Positions 45,824-57,825 of a stretch of 64,000 nucleotides of DNA are shown here, piece after piece. This stretch comes from Thalassia testudinum. Its lineage: Eukaryota > Streptophyta > Magnoliopsida > Alismatales > Hydrocharitaceae. Below the pieces are notes generated by a model. It worked only from the letters and a program-made list of their open reading frames with translations. It had not been told where the DNA came from and made no database searches. The stretch's first letter is position 1. Every line of letters starts with the position of its first letter. Position numbers and translations under genes: made by a program. The stretch spans positions 60,014,501 to 60,078,500 of the forward strand of contig JAZHRO010000019.1 of the NCBI GenBank assembly GCA_037157565.1, written 5' to 3'.

Positions 45824-48605
45824 TGTTACAACCCGATTCCTGAATCCCTACAGGACACGAAACCGGACCAACTCGACTGATCCCAAGACCTAGTCGTCCA
45901 ATGAGAAAGTAACCATAAAGCAGGAAAATAAACTACATTCACTATGCTAAGCAACTAACAGTAAAAAGGTACAGCAGTAAAGAAGTAAAAACTGCTACAG
46001 TACGTATCACCACCACAACAGTAGAAAGTAACAAGTACAGGAACATAAAGTACATAACGTAAAAGTACAAAACATAAAGGTACAAGAGTCTACTCACTAC
46101 TACAAAAGGAGTATAACAAAACTACAGCTACTGGACTCTACTGGGCCCATCACCCTCTGCAGCCGTAGACTCGGGCTGCTCAACACCTAGACCTGAAAAG
46201 GGTTATGAAAACACAAAGTCAGTGAACGCTGAGTAGAGTGGCAACCAACTAACTAAAGCAGTAAAAGTGGACAGGTAGCTGTTGTTTTTCAATTACTTTC
46301 TTTAACTAATTATTCTTTTTCACCACTTGGTTTATTTATCAGGTCTCTTTCTTGATCTCGAATGTTCCTCATGGGAACGATCTTGATTGTAGTCTTTTCC
46401 GAAGAGTAGAAGGCACACGTGGTACTCTCCTGGCCGGGAGAGTCCCCCGTGGTGATCCTACACCCAGTCAACCACCCCAAGGTCACGGACACACGTAACG
46501 GTGACTACGGCACGCGCGATAAGCGCACGGGTAGCTACCCCGCACTGGCACGCGGTCAGTCGTTTCCGTTAGTGGGTGCGCCTAAAGTACAGCATAGAAC
46601 CAGTATAGGGTCTAGCCCTCTCAGTAACAAGGGTGTAGCCCCTAAGAACCAAACAGGGGTCTCACCCCTCCACAGTCCGCGCACCCTCTCCTGACTACTC
46701 TGCTTTGTCCAGTGGGCCTAGCAAGTCGGTGTAGGGCGGCTAGCTGAACCCGAGTCCCGTGAGGTAGCTAGCTCTCTCCCTACACTAGTAGCTCTCCCTG
46801 GTACCGTGTACGCGAGGGCCAAGAAGTTGGTACAGAGTGGCCAATCCTAACCCCGGGTCCTAACCCAAGGGCGGCTAGCTCCACTCTACACTAAACAGGG
46901 GGACAGTCGCTCTCCTTGGTACTCTGTACTCAAGGGCCAGCTCACTTCCCCACTCACATTTCCAGATCCATTCCATTTATTTCCAGGAGCTCTACTCCTA
47001 ATTCCCCGTAGGGTTCATGCTCATATTCCTCATGCCATGCCATACCAAGTTTCATCATTTCTATTTCCATTCTCAGGTTATACATATGCAGCTTGTATTA
47101 CTATCGTTCACATTTCCTTACACAGGTTATACACAGGTAGCTTGTATTTCCATCATTCACATTACCATTCTCAATTTATATACATGCAGCTCGTATTATG
47201 TCATTTAACGTATACAACAGGAAATTTACATGCAACAGTTAGCTAGCACAAGTACTTCATATTTCATAGGCAGCTGTTATTCATTTACAGGCAATTGTTA
47301 TCATTCTATCTACTCATTCAAGACTGCAATTCAATTATCTAATATAGACATTTCAAGTGTTTCTCGTCCTAGGATTCATGCCATATCCTAGGTTCTAATC
47401 ATTCATTCCACACATGCATTTAGGTTATAATTAAATTAAGGGAAGCCACTCTACCAGTAAACCCAGGAGTATTGGGGGCTTGAACGGTAGGCTCATGTGC
47501 CTCAGCAAGCTCCGAACCCGCAACGGAATGAAGTCCTATAACAAGGAACAATCACAAGGGAACTATTAGAATAGTATGGAAAGCCTTCTGACAAGTAGAG
47601 GAACTCACAAGGAACACATCAGTATCTTATTTGTGGAAAGCAAACCTCAAACGGGCCATAAACAGGTCAAAAATAGGGTTTTTGACTCAAATTAGACGTC
47701 TGGAACAACTTCCAGACATCTTAAAAGTGTCCAGTATCATACCTCAAGCTCTGCGCCAATCCTCAGATGTCCAGGAACTCTTCTGGACCGTCTGGACCCA
47801 GCTCCAGATGTCCGACCACCTCTCCGGATGTCTGGAAATGCTTCCTGTCATCTGGTACGTTACCCAGACGTCTGAAATGCGTGGGAGGGCATGTCCCGTG
47901 CCTTCCCAAAGCGAATCTTGCATGAAATCCACCAAATCTTCTCAAAAAGGACATGCAAGGTGTTCTTGCGGAGCGGCCTGCATGGTCGTATCTGCAAAGG
48001 GAACATACCTTCGCGAAACTCTCACCTTAGTCGTCTGGAACCGCCTCCAGACGTCCGCACCGTCGTCTGGAGGTCACTCCAGACGTCTGATTCTGGGAAA
48101 AACCCAGAACTAGAACTTGCTTCCGCTACGCTCGCACCGCGCGTGGTCGCGCCTCACCCCTCCTCGCCTGCAGCTTTGGCTGCAACAGCGTCGGGGAGGA
48201 CTCCCTCGACACACTCCTCCTCGTGCATGCGCCGCTCCGGCCGTGCGCTCACCGGTGAGCTCCCACACAAGCTCACTCTCCTCCTCTTCTCCTCACGCCG
48301 CTCCTCCTCGTCGTCGCTCTCACTCGCGTTGGCTCTCTCACTGGAGTGGAGAAGAGGGGAAGGTGGCTAGTGTGAGGAGAACGAGAGAGGGGAAGGTGTT
48401 TTATAAGGTCGAGTGTTTAGGGTTTGCTGGAAACAGGGAGAGAGAGAGAAGGGGAGGAAAAACGAGAGTACTATCTTCGCGCAGCCCGTGCGCAGATGCG
48501 AGATCGTACTCAAAATTTTCGATTTCCAGACGTCTAGGAAGGTGTCCAGACATCTGACCCACAATCCAGACGTCTTAAAAGGCTCAAACAGCATGGGTCT
48601 TAACA
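45824..48605 (-). repeat. 3' LTR of chromovirus copy 2
   Basis: 2782 bp, TGTTACAACC to GTCTTAACA on the plus strand. It is colinear with the LTRs of copy 1 but with different internal repeats. The palindrome array is at 47695-48580 and the minus-strand TATA box is at 48399-48406. Confidence 0.9.
48399..48406 (-). promoter_or_regulatory. Minus-strand TATA box, 3' LTR of copy 2
   Basis: TTTTATAA on the plus strand reads TTATAAAA on the minus strand, at the position equivalent to the box in copy 1. Confidence 0.65.
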
Positions 48606-48686
48606 TCATAACAAACTTAAAGGAAGTTCTGTCCTCAAAACTTGAGCTAGTTAGGGTGCGAAAAAAAAAATATACGCATAACAAAC

Positions 48687-50110
48687 TTAAAGAGGACCGA
48701 AGCTGGTCCGAAAAGACGTACCCTCAAAAAGCTCCAGGTACCGCTCTCGCATCGCTGCCTCAGGCTCCCAGGTAGCCTCCTCGTACCTCTGGCTCCTCCA
48801 CAAGGCCTTCACTAAGGGTACCTGCTTCCATCTCAAACTCCGGACGGCTCTGTCTAATATCTGCACTGGTCGCTTGGGGTAGGACAAGTCGTCACCCACC
48901 TCGACACTCTTGTGGCTCAGAACGTGATTGGGATCGGCGACGTACTTCCTGAGGTTGGACACGTGGAACACGTCATGCACACCAGAAAGCTGGGGAGGAA
49001 GGGCAAGCCTGTAAGCAACGGGTCCTACCCACTCCAGGACCTCAAAGGGCCCCACAAATATCGGCGCGAGCTTCCCTTTCACCCCAAAATGCTGCAGGCC
49101 CTTCATGGGCGAAACGTGTAGAAAGACGTGATCCCCAACCTCGAACTGCACCTCTCTGCACTTCCAATCAGCATAACTCTTCTATCTGCTCCTGACAGTG
49201 CGAAGTCGTCTATGAATCTGCTCAACCACCTCCTGACTCTGCCAGATCAGCCTGGGGCCAACCTCCCACTTGGTCCCCACCTTAACCCAACTCAAGGGCG
49301 CAGTACACCTTCGTCCGTACAGAGTCTCGTAGGGTGACATGTCGATGCTCGAGTGATAACTGTTATTATATGCAAACTCTGCCAGGGGTAAGTGCTCCTC
49401 CCAAGAGCCCCTCTAGTCTAGTACACAGGCACGCAAAAGGTCCTTAAGCATCTATATCGTGCGCTCTGACTGTTCGTCCGTCTGGGGGTGGTACGCCGTG
49501 TTGAACCTCAACCGTGTCCCCAAAGCCTGCTAAAACTCAGCCCAAAACTGGGACGTAAAACGGGTATCTCGGTCGGATACAATCTCACGCAGAACTCTGT
49601 GCAGACGTACCACGTCATGAATATATCTCTATACTAACTGCGCTGGTCCCAAGGTGACTCGGATTGGCAAGAAACGTGCTGTCTTCGTCAATTTGTCTAC
49701 AATCACCCAAACTACGTCGTGTCCTCGCTGGGTAACGGGCAAGCCCACCACCAAGTCCATGGTGATGCTCTCCTACTTCCACTCTGGCATTGGAAGTGGC
49801 TGCAATGGTCCTACAGGCCTCTGATGCTCGACCTTCACTTGCTAGCACATCAAACACTGCTGCACGAACTCACCTACATCCCGCTTCATCCCTCTCCACT
49901 AAAAATCACGCCTCAGATCATGATACATCTTCGTGTTCCCGGGATGTATGGTGAACCTGGACCCGTGTGCCTCAGTCAGGAGCTCTCTCAGCAACTCCTC
50001 GTCTCTGGGAACGCACAAACGTCCCCTCATGCGCAGTACTTGACAATAAAGGAGAAGTCTCCTGGGTCCCACGCAAAGACTGAAGATACTAGTTTGTCAT
50101 CTGTCCTGTA
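48687..50110 (-). pseudogene. Integrase and chromodomain, copy 2
   Basis: The C-terminal 154 codons (49151-48687) are open and hold the GPVAYRLALPP segment, FHVSNLRKYVADPNHV and the chromodomain (YPKRPVQILDR, EEATWEPE). The integrase core upstream aligns with copy 1 but is broken; one stop replaces a Trp codon (TGG to TAG at about 49413). Confidence 0.85.
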
Positions 50111-50223
50111 ATGATGCAGTCTATCAGCTCTGGTCTCGTCAGCCATGTCACTATCATTGCCCTACAGTGCCCTAGTAACTCTAGGGGTCACCAACTGCCC
50201 AACTCCTCCATGAGTCTCCAACT

Positions 50224-51420
50224 CTATGCCTGTAAACTGGCCAAGTGGATGGGCGCCTTCCAACTCAAGGCGTTAGCCACCACATTGGCCTTCCCTCGAT
50301 GGTAGGAGATGCTGCAGTCATAGTCCTTCAAGAGCTCTAACAAACATCTCTGCCTCATGTTAAGCTCCTTCTGATCAAACAAATACCTAAGGCTCTTATA
50401 ATTCGTGAATATCTCAAAAATCTCACCGTATAGGTAATGCCTCCATGTCTTCAGCGCGAAGACGACAGCTACCAGCTCTAAGTCATGGGTAGGGTAGTTA
50501 TGCTCATTGGGCTTCAATTGCCATGAAGCGTAAGCGATAATGTGACCCCGCTGCATGAGCACACCCCCTAACCCCTGCAACGAAGCATCCGTGTACACAA
50601 CGAAACCGCTACTACTGTCTGGGATGGTAAGCACAGGAGCCAAAGTTAGCCTCTCCTTCAACTCTTGAAAACACGCCTCACGAGCATCTGTCTAAGAAAA
50701 GGGCACGTCCTTCAGGGTCAACTATGTCATAGGACATGCAATCTGCGAGAAACCCCTGATAAACTGCCAGTAGTAACCTGCCAGTCCCAAGAAACTGCGG
50801 ATCTCTGTCACTATACGTGGTCTCTCCCACCTGAGCACTGCCTCTACCTTGGTTGGATCCACAGCCAAGCCATCCCCTGAAATCACATGACCTAAGAAGG
50901 TCACTTGCCTCAACCAGAACTCGCACTTGCTGTATTTGGCATACAACCTACATCGTCTCAACGTGTCCAGAACCATTCTCAAGTGCTGTTCGTGCTGCGC
51001 CTGATCCCGCGAGTAGTTGAGCACATCATCGATAAATACTACCACAAACTGATCCAGATACGGTATGAACACCCAGTTCATCAAATCCATGAAAACAGCG
51101 AGGGCATTGGTCAGCCCAAACGGCATGACCAAAAGCTCGTAGTGTCCGTACTGGGTGCGGAAAGCTGTTTTGGAGACGTCGGCCTCTTTGATCCTCAACT
51201 GGTGGTAGCCAGACCTCAAGTCTATCTTGGAGAAAATCGTGGCACCTCGCAACTGGTCAAACAAATCATCAATCCTCGGCAGCGGATACCTATTCTTGAT
51301 GGTGACCCTATTTAGCTGTCTGTAGTCCACACAAAGGCGTAGGGTACCATCCTTCTTCTTCACAAATAACACTGGGGCTCCCCACGGAGACACACTGGGC
51401 CTCACAAAACCCTTCTCCAA
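50224..51420 (-). pseudogene. Reverse transcriptase and RNase H, copy 2
   Basis: RT frame 51420-50722 has [46 protein letters not shown] and FIDDVLNYS. RNase H frame 50661-50224 has [20 protein letters not shown] and the [20 protein letters not shown] region. The two are separated by a stop/frame change near 50690. Confidence 0.88.
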
Positions 51421-51432
51421 TAGGTCCGGTAA

Positions 51433-52670
51433 CTAGGACTTGAGCTCTCGCAGCTCAAGTGGTGTCATCCTGTAAGGTGCCATAGAAATGGGGCTGGTCG
51501 CCGGTACCAGTGAGATCTCGAACTCGATCTCACGCTCAGGTGGTAGCCCTGGCAGCTCCTCCGGAAATATGTCGGGGTACTCTTTGACCACCGGGATGCT
51601 CTGAAAGTCTTCCACGGGGCTGAGCTCTGCCACTACACAAGCCAGAAAGCCCTCACACCACTGGCCCAAGAGTCTCGCCGCCCGAAGTGTAGAATGCACT
51701 TGAAGCCTCCGTCCACCGGCTGTCTGTGAAACTCAAAAGAAGGTATCTCCGGTATGGAAAAGACAATCTTCCTCTCAAAACAGTCCACCAAAGCGTGGTA
51801 AGCGGAAAGCCAATCCATCCCTAGAATTACGCCAAAGTCCTCCATCGGTATCACAATCGAATCAGCGGGGAGGCTGTGTTCCCCAACACTGACCTTACAG
51901 CCTGTGTAAACCTCCTCAGCTACAAACAGTTGACCACCCAGACCTCTGATCACAAAAGGATCCTCTAACAACACACAATCCTATCCCAAACTGACAGCAA
52001 AACTAGCAGCAACAAACGAGTGCGTGGTGCCGGAATAAAAAAGTGTGTAAACTACTCTGCCAAAAACTATAACCATACCTGCCACCACTGAACCTGAAGC
52101 TCTGGTGTCTCTATGTGTCACGGCGTTGATACGCCCCTCAGCTCTCGGTGCGGAAGAAGCAGCCACACTCTACATCAGACGGGTAGCCGCTGGCTGGTAC
52201 CCTCCCCACGACTGCTGTCCTCCCCCACGCTTCTGGGAACCACGGCCTCCTGCTTGTCCTCCAGCGCTCGGTGCGGGGAGCATCTGCTGACCTCCAGCCC
52301 TAGATGGGCAGTCCCTCCTGATGTGGCCTGGCTGGCCACATTGGTAGTAGAGGGGAACTTGACTCCCACCCTTGGTAGGTCCCTGCTAACGGCTGGGCGG
52401 GGGTCCAGTGCTGGCAATTGGCCCTTGTTGGGGGCCCCCAAAGGCCACTAACGGCCCCACAAAGCGTGACAACTCTCCTGTGGGTGCCGCGTGCCTCCTC
52501 TCTTGCCGACCCTGTGAGTAGTCTGACTGGTAGGGCCTCTTCCGTCCGCTGTCAGTGTCACGTGCGGCCGAGTTGGTCTCCTCATAGGTCATAGCTGCCT
52601 CCACCACTCTCAAGAACGTGGGCAGCTTCAGGGGTTTGATGTACCCCCAAATGGTAGGTCGGAGCCCCTT
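51433..52670 (-). pseudogene. gag remnant, zinc knuckle and protease, copy 2
   Basis: The protease frame (51974-51633) and linker remain. The protease motif reads YSG instead of DSG. The zinc knuckle reads [14 protein letters not shown], so the first Cys is lost. Gag upstream is cut at about 52671 by the deletion that joins it to the right LTR. Confidence 0.82.
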
Positions 52671-55316
52671 AGTAAAGAAGTAAAACTGTTACAGTACATA
52701 TCACCACCACAACAGTAGAAAGTAACAAGATATAGGAACATAAAGAACAAAACGTAAAAGTACAGAACATAAAGTACAAGAGTCTACTCACTACTACAAA
52801 AGGAGTACAACAAAAGAACTACAGCTACTGGGCTCTATTGGGCCCAGCACCCTCTGCGGCCGTAGACTCGGGCTACTCAACACCTGGACCTGAAAAGGGT
52901 TATGAGTACACAAAGTCAGCGAACGTTGAGTAGAGTGGCAACCAGCAAACTAAAGCAGTAAAAGTGGATAGGTAGCTGTTGTTTTTCAATTACTTTCTTT
53001 AACTAATTATTCTTTTTCACCACTTGGTTTATTTATCAGGTCTCTTTCTTGATCTCAAATGTTCCTCGTGGGAACGATCTTGATTGCAGTCTTTTCTGAA
53101 GAGTAGAAGGCACACGTGGTACTCTCCTGGCTGGGAGAGTCCCCTGTGGTGATCCTACACCCAGTCAACCACCCCAAGGTCACAGACAGATGTAACGGTG
53201 ACTACGGCAGGCACGATAAGCGCACGGGTAGCTACCCCGCACTGGCACGTGTCAATCGTTTCCATTAGCGGGTGCGCCCAAAGTACAGCACGGAACCAGT
53301 ATAGGGCCTAGCCCTCTCAGTAACAAGGGTGTAGCCCCTAAGAACCAAACAGGGGTCTCGCCCCTCCACAATCCACGCACCCTCGCTTGACTACCCTGGT
53401 TTGCCCAGTGGGCCTAACAAGTCGGTGTATGGCGGCTAGCTGAAACCCGGGCCCCGTGAGGTGGCTAGCTCTCTCCCTACACTAGTAGCTCTCCTCGATA
53501 CTGTGTACGCAAGGGCCAAGAAGTCGGTACAGAGTGGCCAATCCTAACCACGGGTCCCAACCCAAGGGCGGCTAGCTCCGCTCTGCACTAAACAGGGGGA
53601 CGGTCGCTCTCCTTGGTACTCCGTACTCAAGGGCCAGCTCACTTCCCCACTCACATTTCCAGATCCATTCTAGGAGCTCTACTCCTAATTCCCTGTAGGG
53701 TTCATGCTCATATTCCTCATGCCATGCCATACCAGGTTTCATCATTTCTATTTCCATTCTCAGGTTATACATATGCAGCTTGTATTGCTATCGTTTACAT
53801 TTCCTTACACAAGTTATACACAGGTAGCTCATATTTCCATCATTCACATTACCATTCTCAATTTATATACATGCAGCTCGTATTTTGTCATTTAACGTAT
53901 ACAACAAGAAATTTACATGCAACAATTAGCTAGCACAAGTACTTCATATTTCACAGGCAATTGTTATTCATTTACAGGCAATTGTTATCAATTTATCTAC
54001 TCATTCAAGACTGCAATTGAATCATCCAATACAGACATTTCAAGTGTTTCTCATTCTAGGATTCATGCCATATTCTAGGTTCTAATCATTCATTCCACAC
54101 ATGCATTTAGGTTATAATTAAATTAGGGAAGGACACTCTAACAGTAAATCGAGGAGTATTGAGGTTTTGAACGGTAGGCTCACGTGCCTCAGCAAGCCCC
54201 GAACCCGCAACGGAATGAAGTCCTATAATAAGGAACAATCACAAGGGAACTATCAGAACAGTATGAAAAGCCTTCTAACAAGTAGAGGAACTCACAAGGA
54301 ACACATCGGTATCTTATTTGTGGAAAACAGACCTCAAATGGGCCCTAAACTGGTCAAAAATAGAGTTTCTGACTCAAATTAGACGTCTGGAACAACTTCC
54401 AGACATCTTAAAAGTGTCCGGTATCATACCTCAAGCTCTACACCAATCCTTAGACGTCCAGGAACTCTTCTGGACCGTCCGGACCTAGCTCCAGACGTCC
54501 GACCACCTCTTCGAACGTCTGGAAATGCTTCCCGTTATTTGGTACGTCGCCCAAACGTCTGAAATGCGTGGGAGGGCATGTCCTGCACCTTCCCAAAGTG
54601 AATCCTACACGAAATCCACCAAATCTTCTCAAAAAGGGCATGCAAGGTGTTCCTGAAGAGCGGCTTGCATGGCCGTATCCGCAAAGGGAACGTACCTCCG
54701 TGAAACTCTCACCTCAGTTGTCTAGAACCGCCTCCAGACGTTCGCACCGTTGTCTGGAGGTCACTCCAGACGTCTGATTTTGGGAGAAACCCAGAACCAG
54801 AACCTGCTTCCGTTGTGCTCGCGTTGCGCGTGGCTGCACCTCGCCCCTCCTCGCCTGCAGCTCCGGCTGTAGCAGCATCGGGGAGGACTCCCTTGACGCA
54901 CTCCTCCTCCTCGAGCACGCGTCGCTCCAGCCGTGCACTCACCGGTGAGCTCCCATGCAAGCTCACTCTCCTCCTCTCCTCACGCCGCTCCTCCTCACTG
55001 CCGCTCTCACGCTCTTGCTCGCGCAGGCTCTCTCGCTGGAGTGGAGAAGAAGAGGGGAAGGTGGCTGGTGTCAGGAGAACGAGAGAGGGGAAGGGGTTTT
55101 ATAAGGTCGAGTGTTTAAGGTTTGCTAGAGGCGAGGAGAGAGAGAAGAAGGGGAGGAAAAATGAGAGTACTGTCTGCGCGCAGCCCACGTGCAGATGCGA
55201 GCTCGTACTCAAAATTTTTGATTTCCAGACATCTGGGAAGGTGTCCAGACGTCTGACTAAACGCCTGACCCACAATCCAGGCATCTTAAAAGGCTCAAAC
55301 AACATGGGTCTTAACA
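52671..55316 (-). repeat. 5' LTR of chromovirus copy 2, inner edge deleted
   Basis: Colinear with the left LTR from the equivalent of 45977 onward. The palindrome array is at 54380-55290. The outer edge GTCTTAACA at 55316 is followed by TTTGT. Confidence 0.9.
55097..55104 (-). promoter_or_regulatory. Minus-strand TATA box, 5' LTR of copy 2
   Basis: Minus strand TTATAAAA, conserved with the left LTR of the same copy. Confidence 0.65.
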
Positions 55317-55321
55317 TTTGT

Positions 55322-55802
55322 GCTATTGTGTTGTGCCCTTGTGTGGTTCTGCTGGTGCCTTAGTTCCTCTGAGGCCTTGGAGTTAAGGCACCTGAACCTT
55401 GGTCTTGACGTCTAATTGGCTACTTGCCTTGGTTCCTTGGTTATTGTGGACACATCTGCTGACGTGGAAATTGACATTAGTGCTTGAAGTTACTATTCAA
55501 ATATTTGCGTTTGATTAGAGCTTAATTGTATGGTTAAATTTGGTGGTTCAAACCACCATTTTTTACCCTTTTTTTTGCACTTTATATTCTGAGATACATT
55601 CCTGACATATATTGAGCATCATTTTGATTCCACTTGCATATTGCTCTTGATATTGTGATTAGTAATTGATTTGCCATACTTACTCCTTACGAACGATTTC
55701 GGACTCATTCTCATTTTTTAGTACTTAGAAATTCAAATGCTGATTCACTTTTGTTGATTGTACTACGACGCATATTTTTAACTCGACGAAAGTGTGCCAA
55801 CA
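55322..55802 (+). mobile_element. Tat/Ogre-type LTR, 3' part
   Basis: Continues from 45823. Close to its end it carries TTGTACTACGACGC, the decayed 'TACTACAACGCGACC' block that precedes the end of such LTRs, and it ends GTGTGCCAACA directly before a primer site. Confidence 0.6.
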
Positions 55803-55805
55803 TTT

Positions 55806-55823
55806 TGGCATTGTTGCCTAGGA
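55806..55823 (+). promoter_or_regulatory. Degenerate Asp-tRNA-type primer binding site
   Basis: TGGCATTGTTGCCTAGGA matches TGGCGCCGTTGCCGGGGA, the site used by plant Ogre/Athila/Tat elements and complementary to the 3' end of Asp-tRNA. Differences are mostly C-to-T or G-to-A. It lies three bases after the LTR end. Confidence 0.7.
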
Positions 55824-56560
55824 GCAACGTGCATTTCATTCACTGATTACAATTCTGATTTGAAATTAACTTGTTTTATCTGATTTGTTGTGATTTTGCG
55901 AGGTGAATTTGAAGATCGGTCGCACGACAACCACATCAGAGGCAGGTAATCTCATGCCCTTCTTAAGTCCATTATCTCTCAATGGATTAAAAAGAAAATC
56001 AATTAGGATCAACTCACCTTATTTCATAGTAATCAATCATCTGAGTTACTTGATTTGATCTGATTTGATTAGATATCCCCATCTTGATACTTGCACCTAT
56101 TAGGGACTTAAGGCGCCTTGGGCTATTCACCTTCTTAATTGAGCCCTAGGTGCCAACTTTGGAAAGAATTGGATCTAGAAAATAGAGCCAAATTATGGTT
56201 TCCATTTTAGGGTGTCAGGAAAACACACGTGCATGATTTAAAGAGAATAGATTTCCTGCATCGTGTGTGCCTAAGCCTTGGTTGAATTGATCTAATCAAG
56301 TAAACCCTAAAAGCAGGCTCTAGCAATCACTTGAATCACTAAAACTGGAGACCTAATAACCTATTTACAAACCGCTCAAGATAAGTTTGGGTTCTTTACC
56401 CAACTCATCCTCAATTTTAAGGTAGGTTAGGTGAAGTTGACCCACTTTTGTGGGTTAACCAATCTTCAAATTAGGTCACAAATCAAAATCAACTTTAAAG
56501 TTTAAGTGAAAATTCAAGGCACATACTCAGGATTAAAATTGGTAGACTTGAGAGTCAAGC
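55824..56560 (+). other. Short internal remnant of the Tat/Ogre-type element
   Basis: Sequence after the primer site has no supported coding frame. The element's gag-pol and second LTR are missing. The junction back into the Tat-type host element lies between about 56500 and 56600 and could not be fixed. Confidence 0.4.
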
Positions 56561-57825
56561 TTGCTCATTCTGGTCAACTTGGATTCTCAGTGACAAGGAA
56601 GGTTGGGTGGAGGAAACTCTGTAACCCTTGGGGACGCTCTATCGTATAGGGGTCTTTGTGGGACTCTCCCTTCCTAGCTGCCAAGTAATTCTCACGTGAG
56701 TGAGTTTCTGATTCGAATATGATCCTATATGCTGACAAGGTCAAGGAGGACTTGTTAGATTTTAAGACCGTCTTGGCCAGCCGAGTACCCTGATTTGACA
56801 ACCCCCTAGTGGATGCTCTAGCCACCTGGCATCAACAATCCTGCTTGAACAAGAGGACATATGCCTCCAAACGTTAAAAGAGCCAACAGTATTCACTCCC
56901 AGAATGTTCATGATAGAACAATCCACGTCTTGGATGACTCCTATCATTAGATACTTGAGCACTAGCGACCCAAGGAGTTCTACTTACAGGCCTCTAGGTA
57001 TACCTTGATAGAGGGGCAATTGTACAAGTGGGGATATTCCACTCCCTTGTTGCGCTGCTTTGCACAAGTGGAGGCATCACAAGCCCTACAAGAAGCCCAT
57101 GGAGGCATATGTAGGAATCATGAAGGGTATAAGACACTCCTAGCTCAGTTGTTTCAGGTAGGGTACTTCTGGCCCCAAATGAAACAACATTGTAAGGAGT
57201 TCGTGCCTAAGTGTGATAAGTGCCAGCAGTTCACTTCATTGTACCACTTGTTTCCTGGAAAATTGGTGCCTATCATATCACCCATCCTTTTTACAAAATG
57301 GGTTATGGATTTCATTGGCTCTTTCCCGCCAGCGTTGGCTAAAAAATGCTTCATCCTGGTTGTAGTGGATTATTTCTCCAAATGGATAGAGGCCAAGGCC
57401 ATGGCTAGCCCAGCAGCTGACAGGGTCGTGTCATTTGTTAGGAAGAATATCATAGGCAGGTACGGAATATCACAAACCATTGTCACAGAAAATGGTACCT
57501 AGTTTGCTTACAAGAAGTTTGAGGAATTTTACGTAAGCTGGGATATCCGCTTGTGCTTCACGTCCATGGGACACCCCAAGAAAATGGACAGGCGAAGGTA
57601 ACCAACCACACCATCATCTCAACACTAAAGAGACGGCTATACTCTTCAAATGGAAGATGGGCTGAAGAACTGCCGGATGTATTATGGGGGTACATGACTT
57701 GCTAGAGGACTTCCGCAAGTTACACTCCTTTTAGCTAGGTGTACATCATGGAAGCCCGACTGCCTATAAAAATAATCCTTCCCACATATCCTATGCAACT
57801 GTATGACCTTGATACTAATGACGAT
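56561..57825 (+). pseudogene. RNase H end and integrase of the Tat-type element
   Basis: Plus-strand remnants NPLVDALATW (RNase H tail), then an open integrase part at 57005-57502 with LYKWGYSTPLLRC, the zinc site HGGICRNHEG ... CDKCQQF, WVMDFIGSFPPA, VVVDYFSKWIEAKA and IVTENGT. The core continues with frameshifts (HPQENGQAKVTN-like in another frame) up to 57825, where copy 3 interrupts it. These are Tat-lineage motifs and complete the element whose gag is at 41040. Confidence 0.8.

Larger units (their letters stand above)
45824..55316 (-). mobile_element. Ty3/Gypsy chromovirus copy 2 (same family), internally deleted
   Basis: It is flanked by a perfect 5-bp duplication, TTTGT (45819-45823 and 55317-55321). 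The left LTR is complete. The right LTR lacks its inner edge because a deletion joins gag to the LTR at about 52671, removing most of gag, the leader, the primer site and about 150 bp of LTR. Pol homology runs from 52670 to 48687 with several stops. It inserted into a Tat/Ogre-type LTR. Confidence 0.9.

Noticed and set aside
46419..46694. Plus-strand frame repeated in several LTRs (also 2155, 13988, 58487)
   Set aside because: The frame is present because the LTRs are homologous, but it is interrupted differently in each copy and has no upstream promoter or domain.
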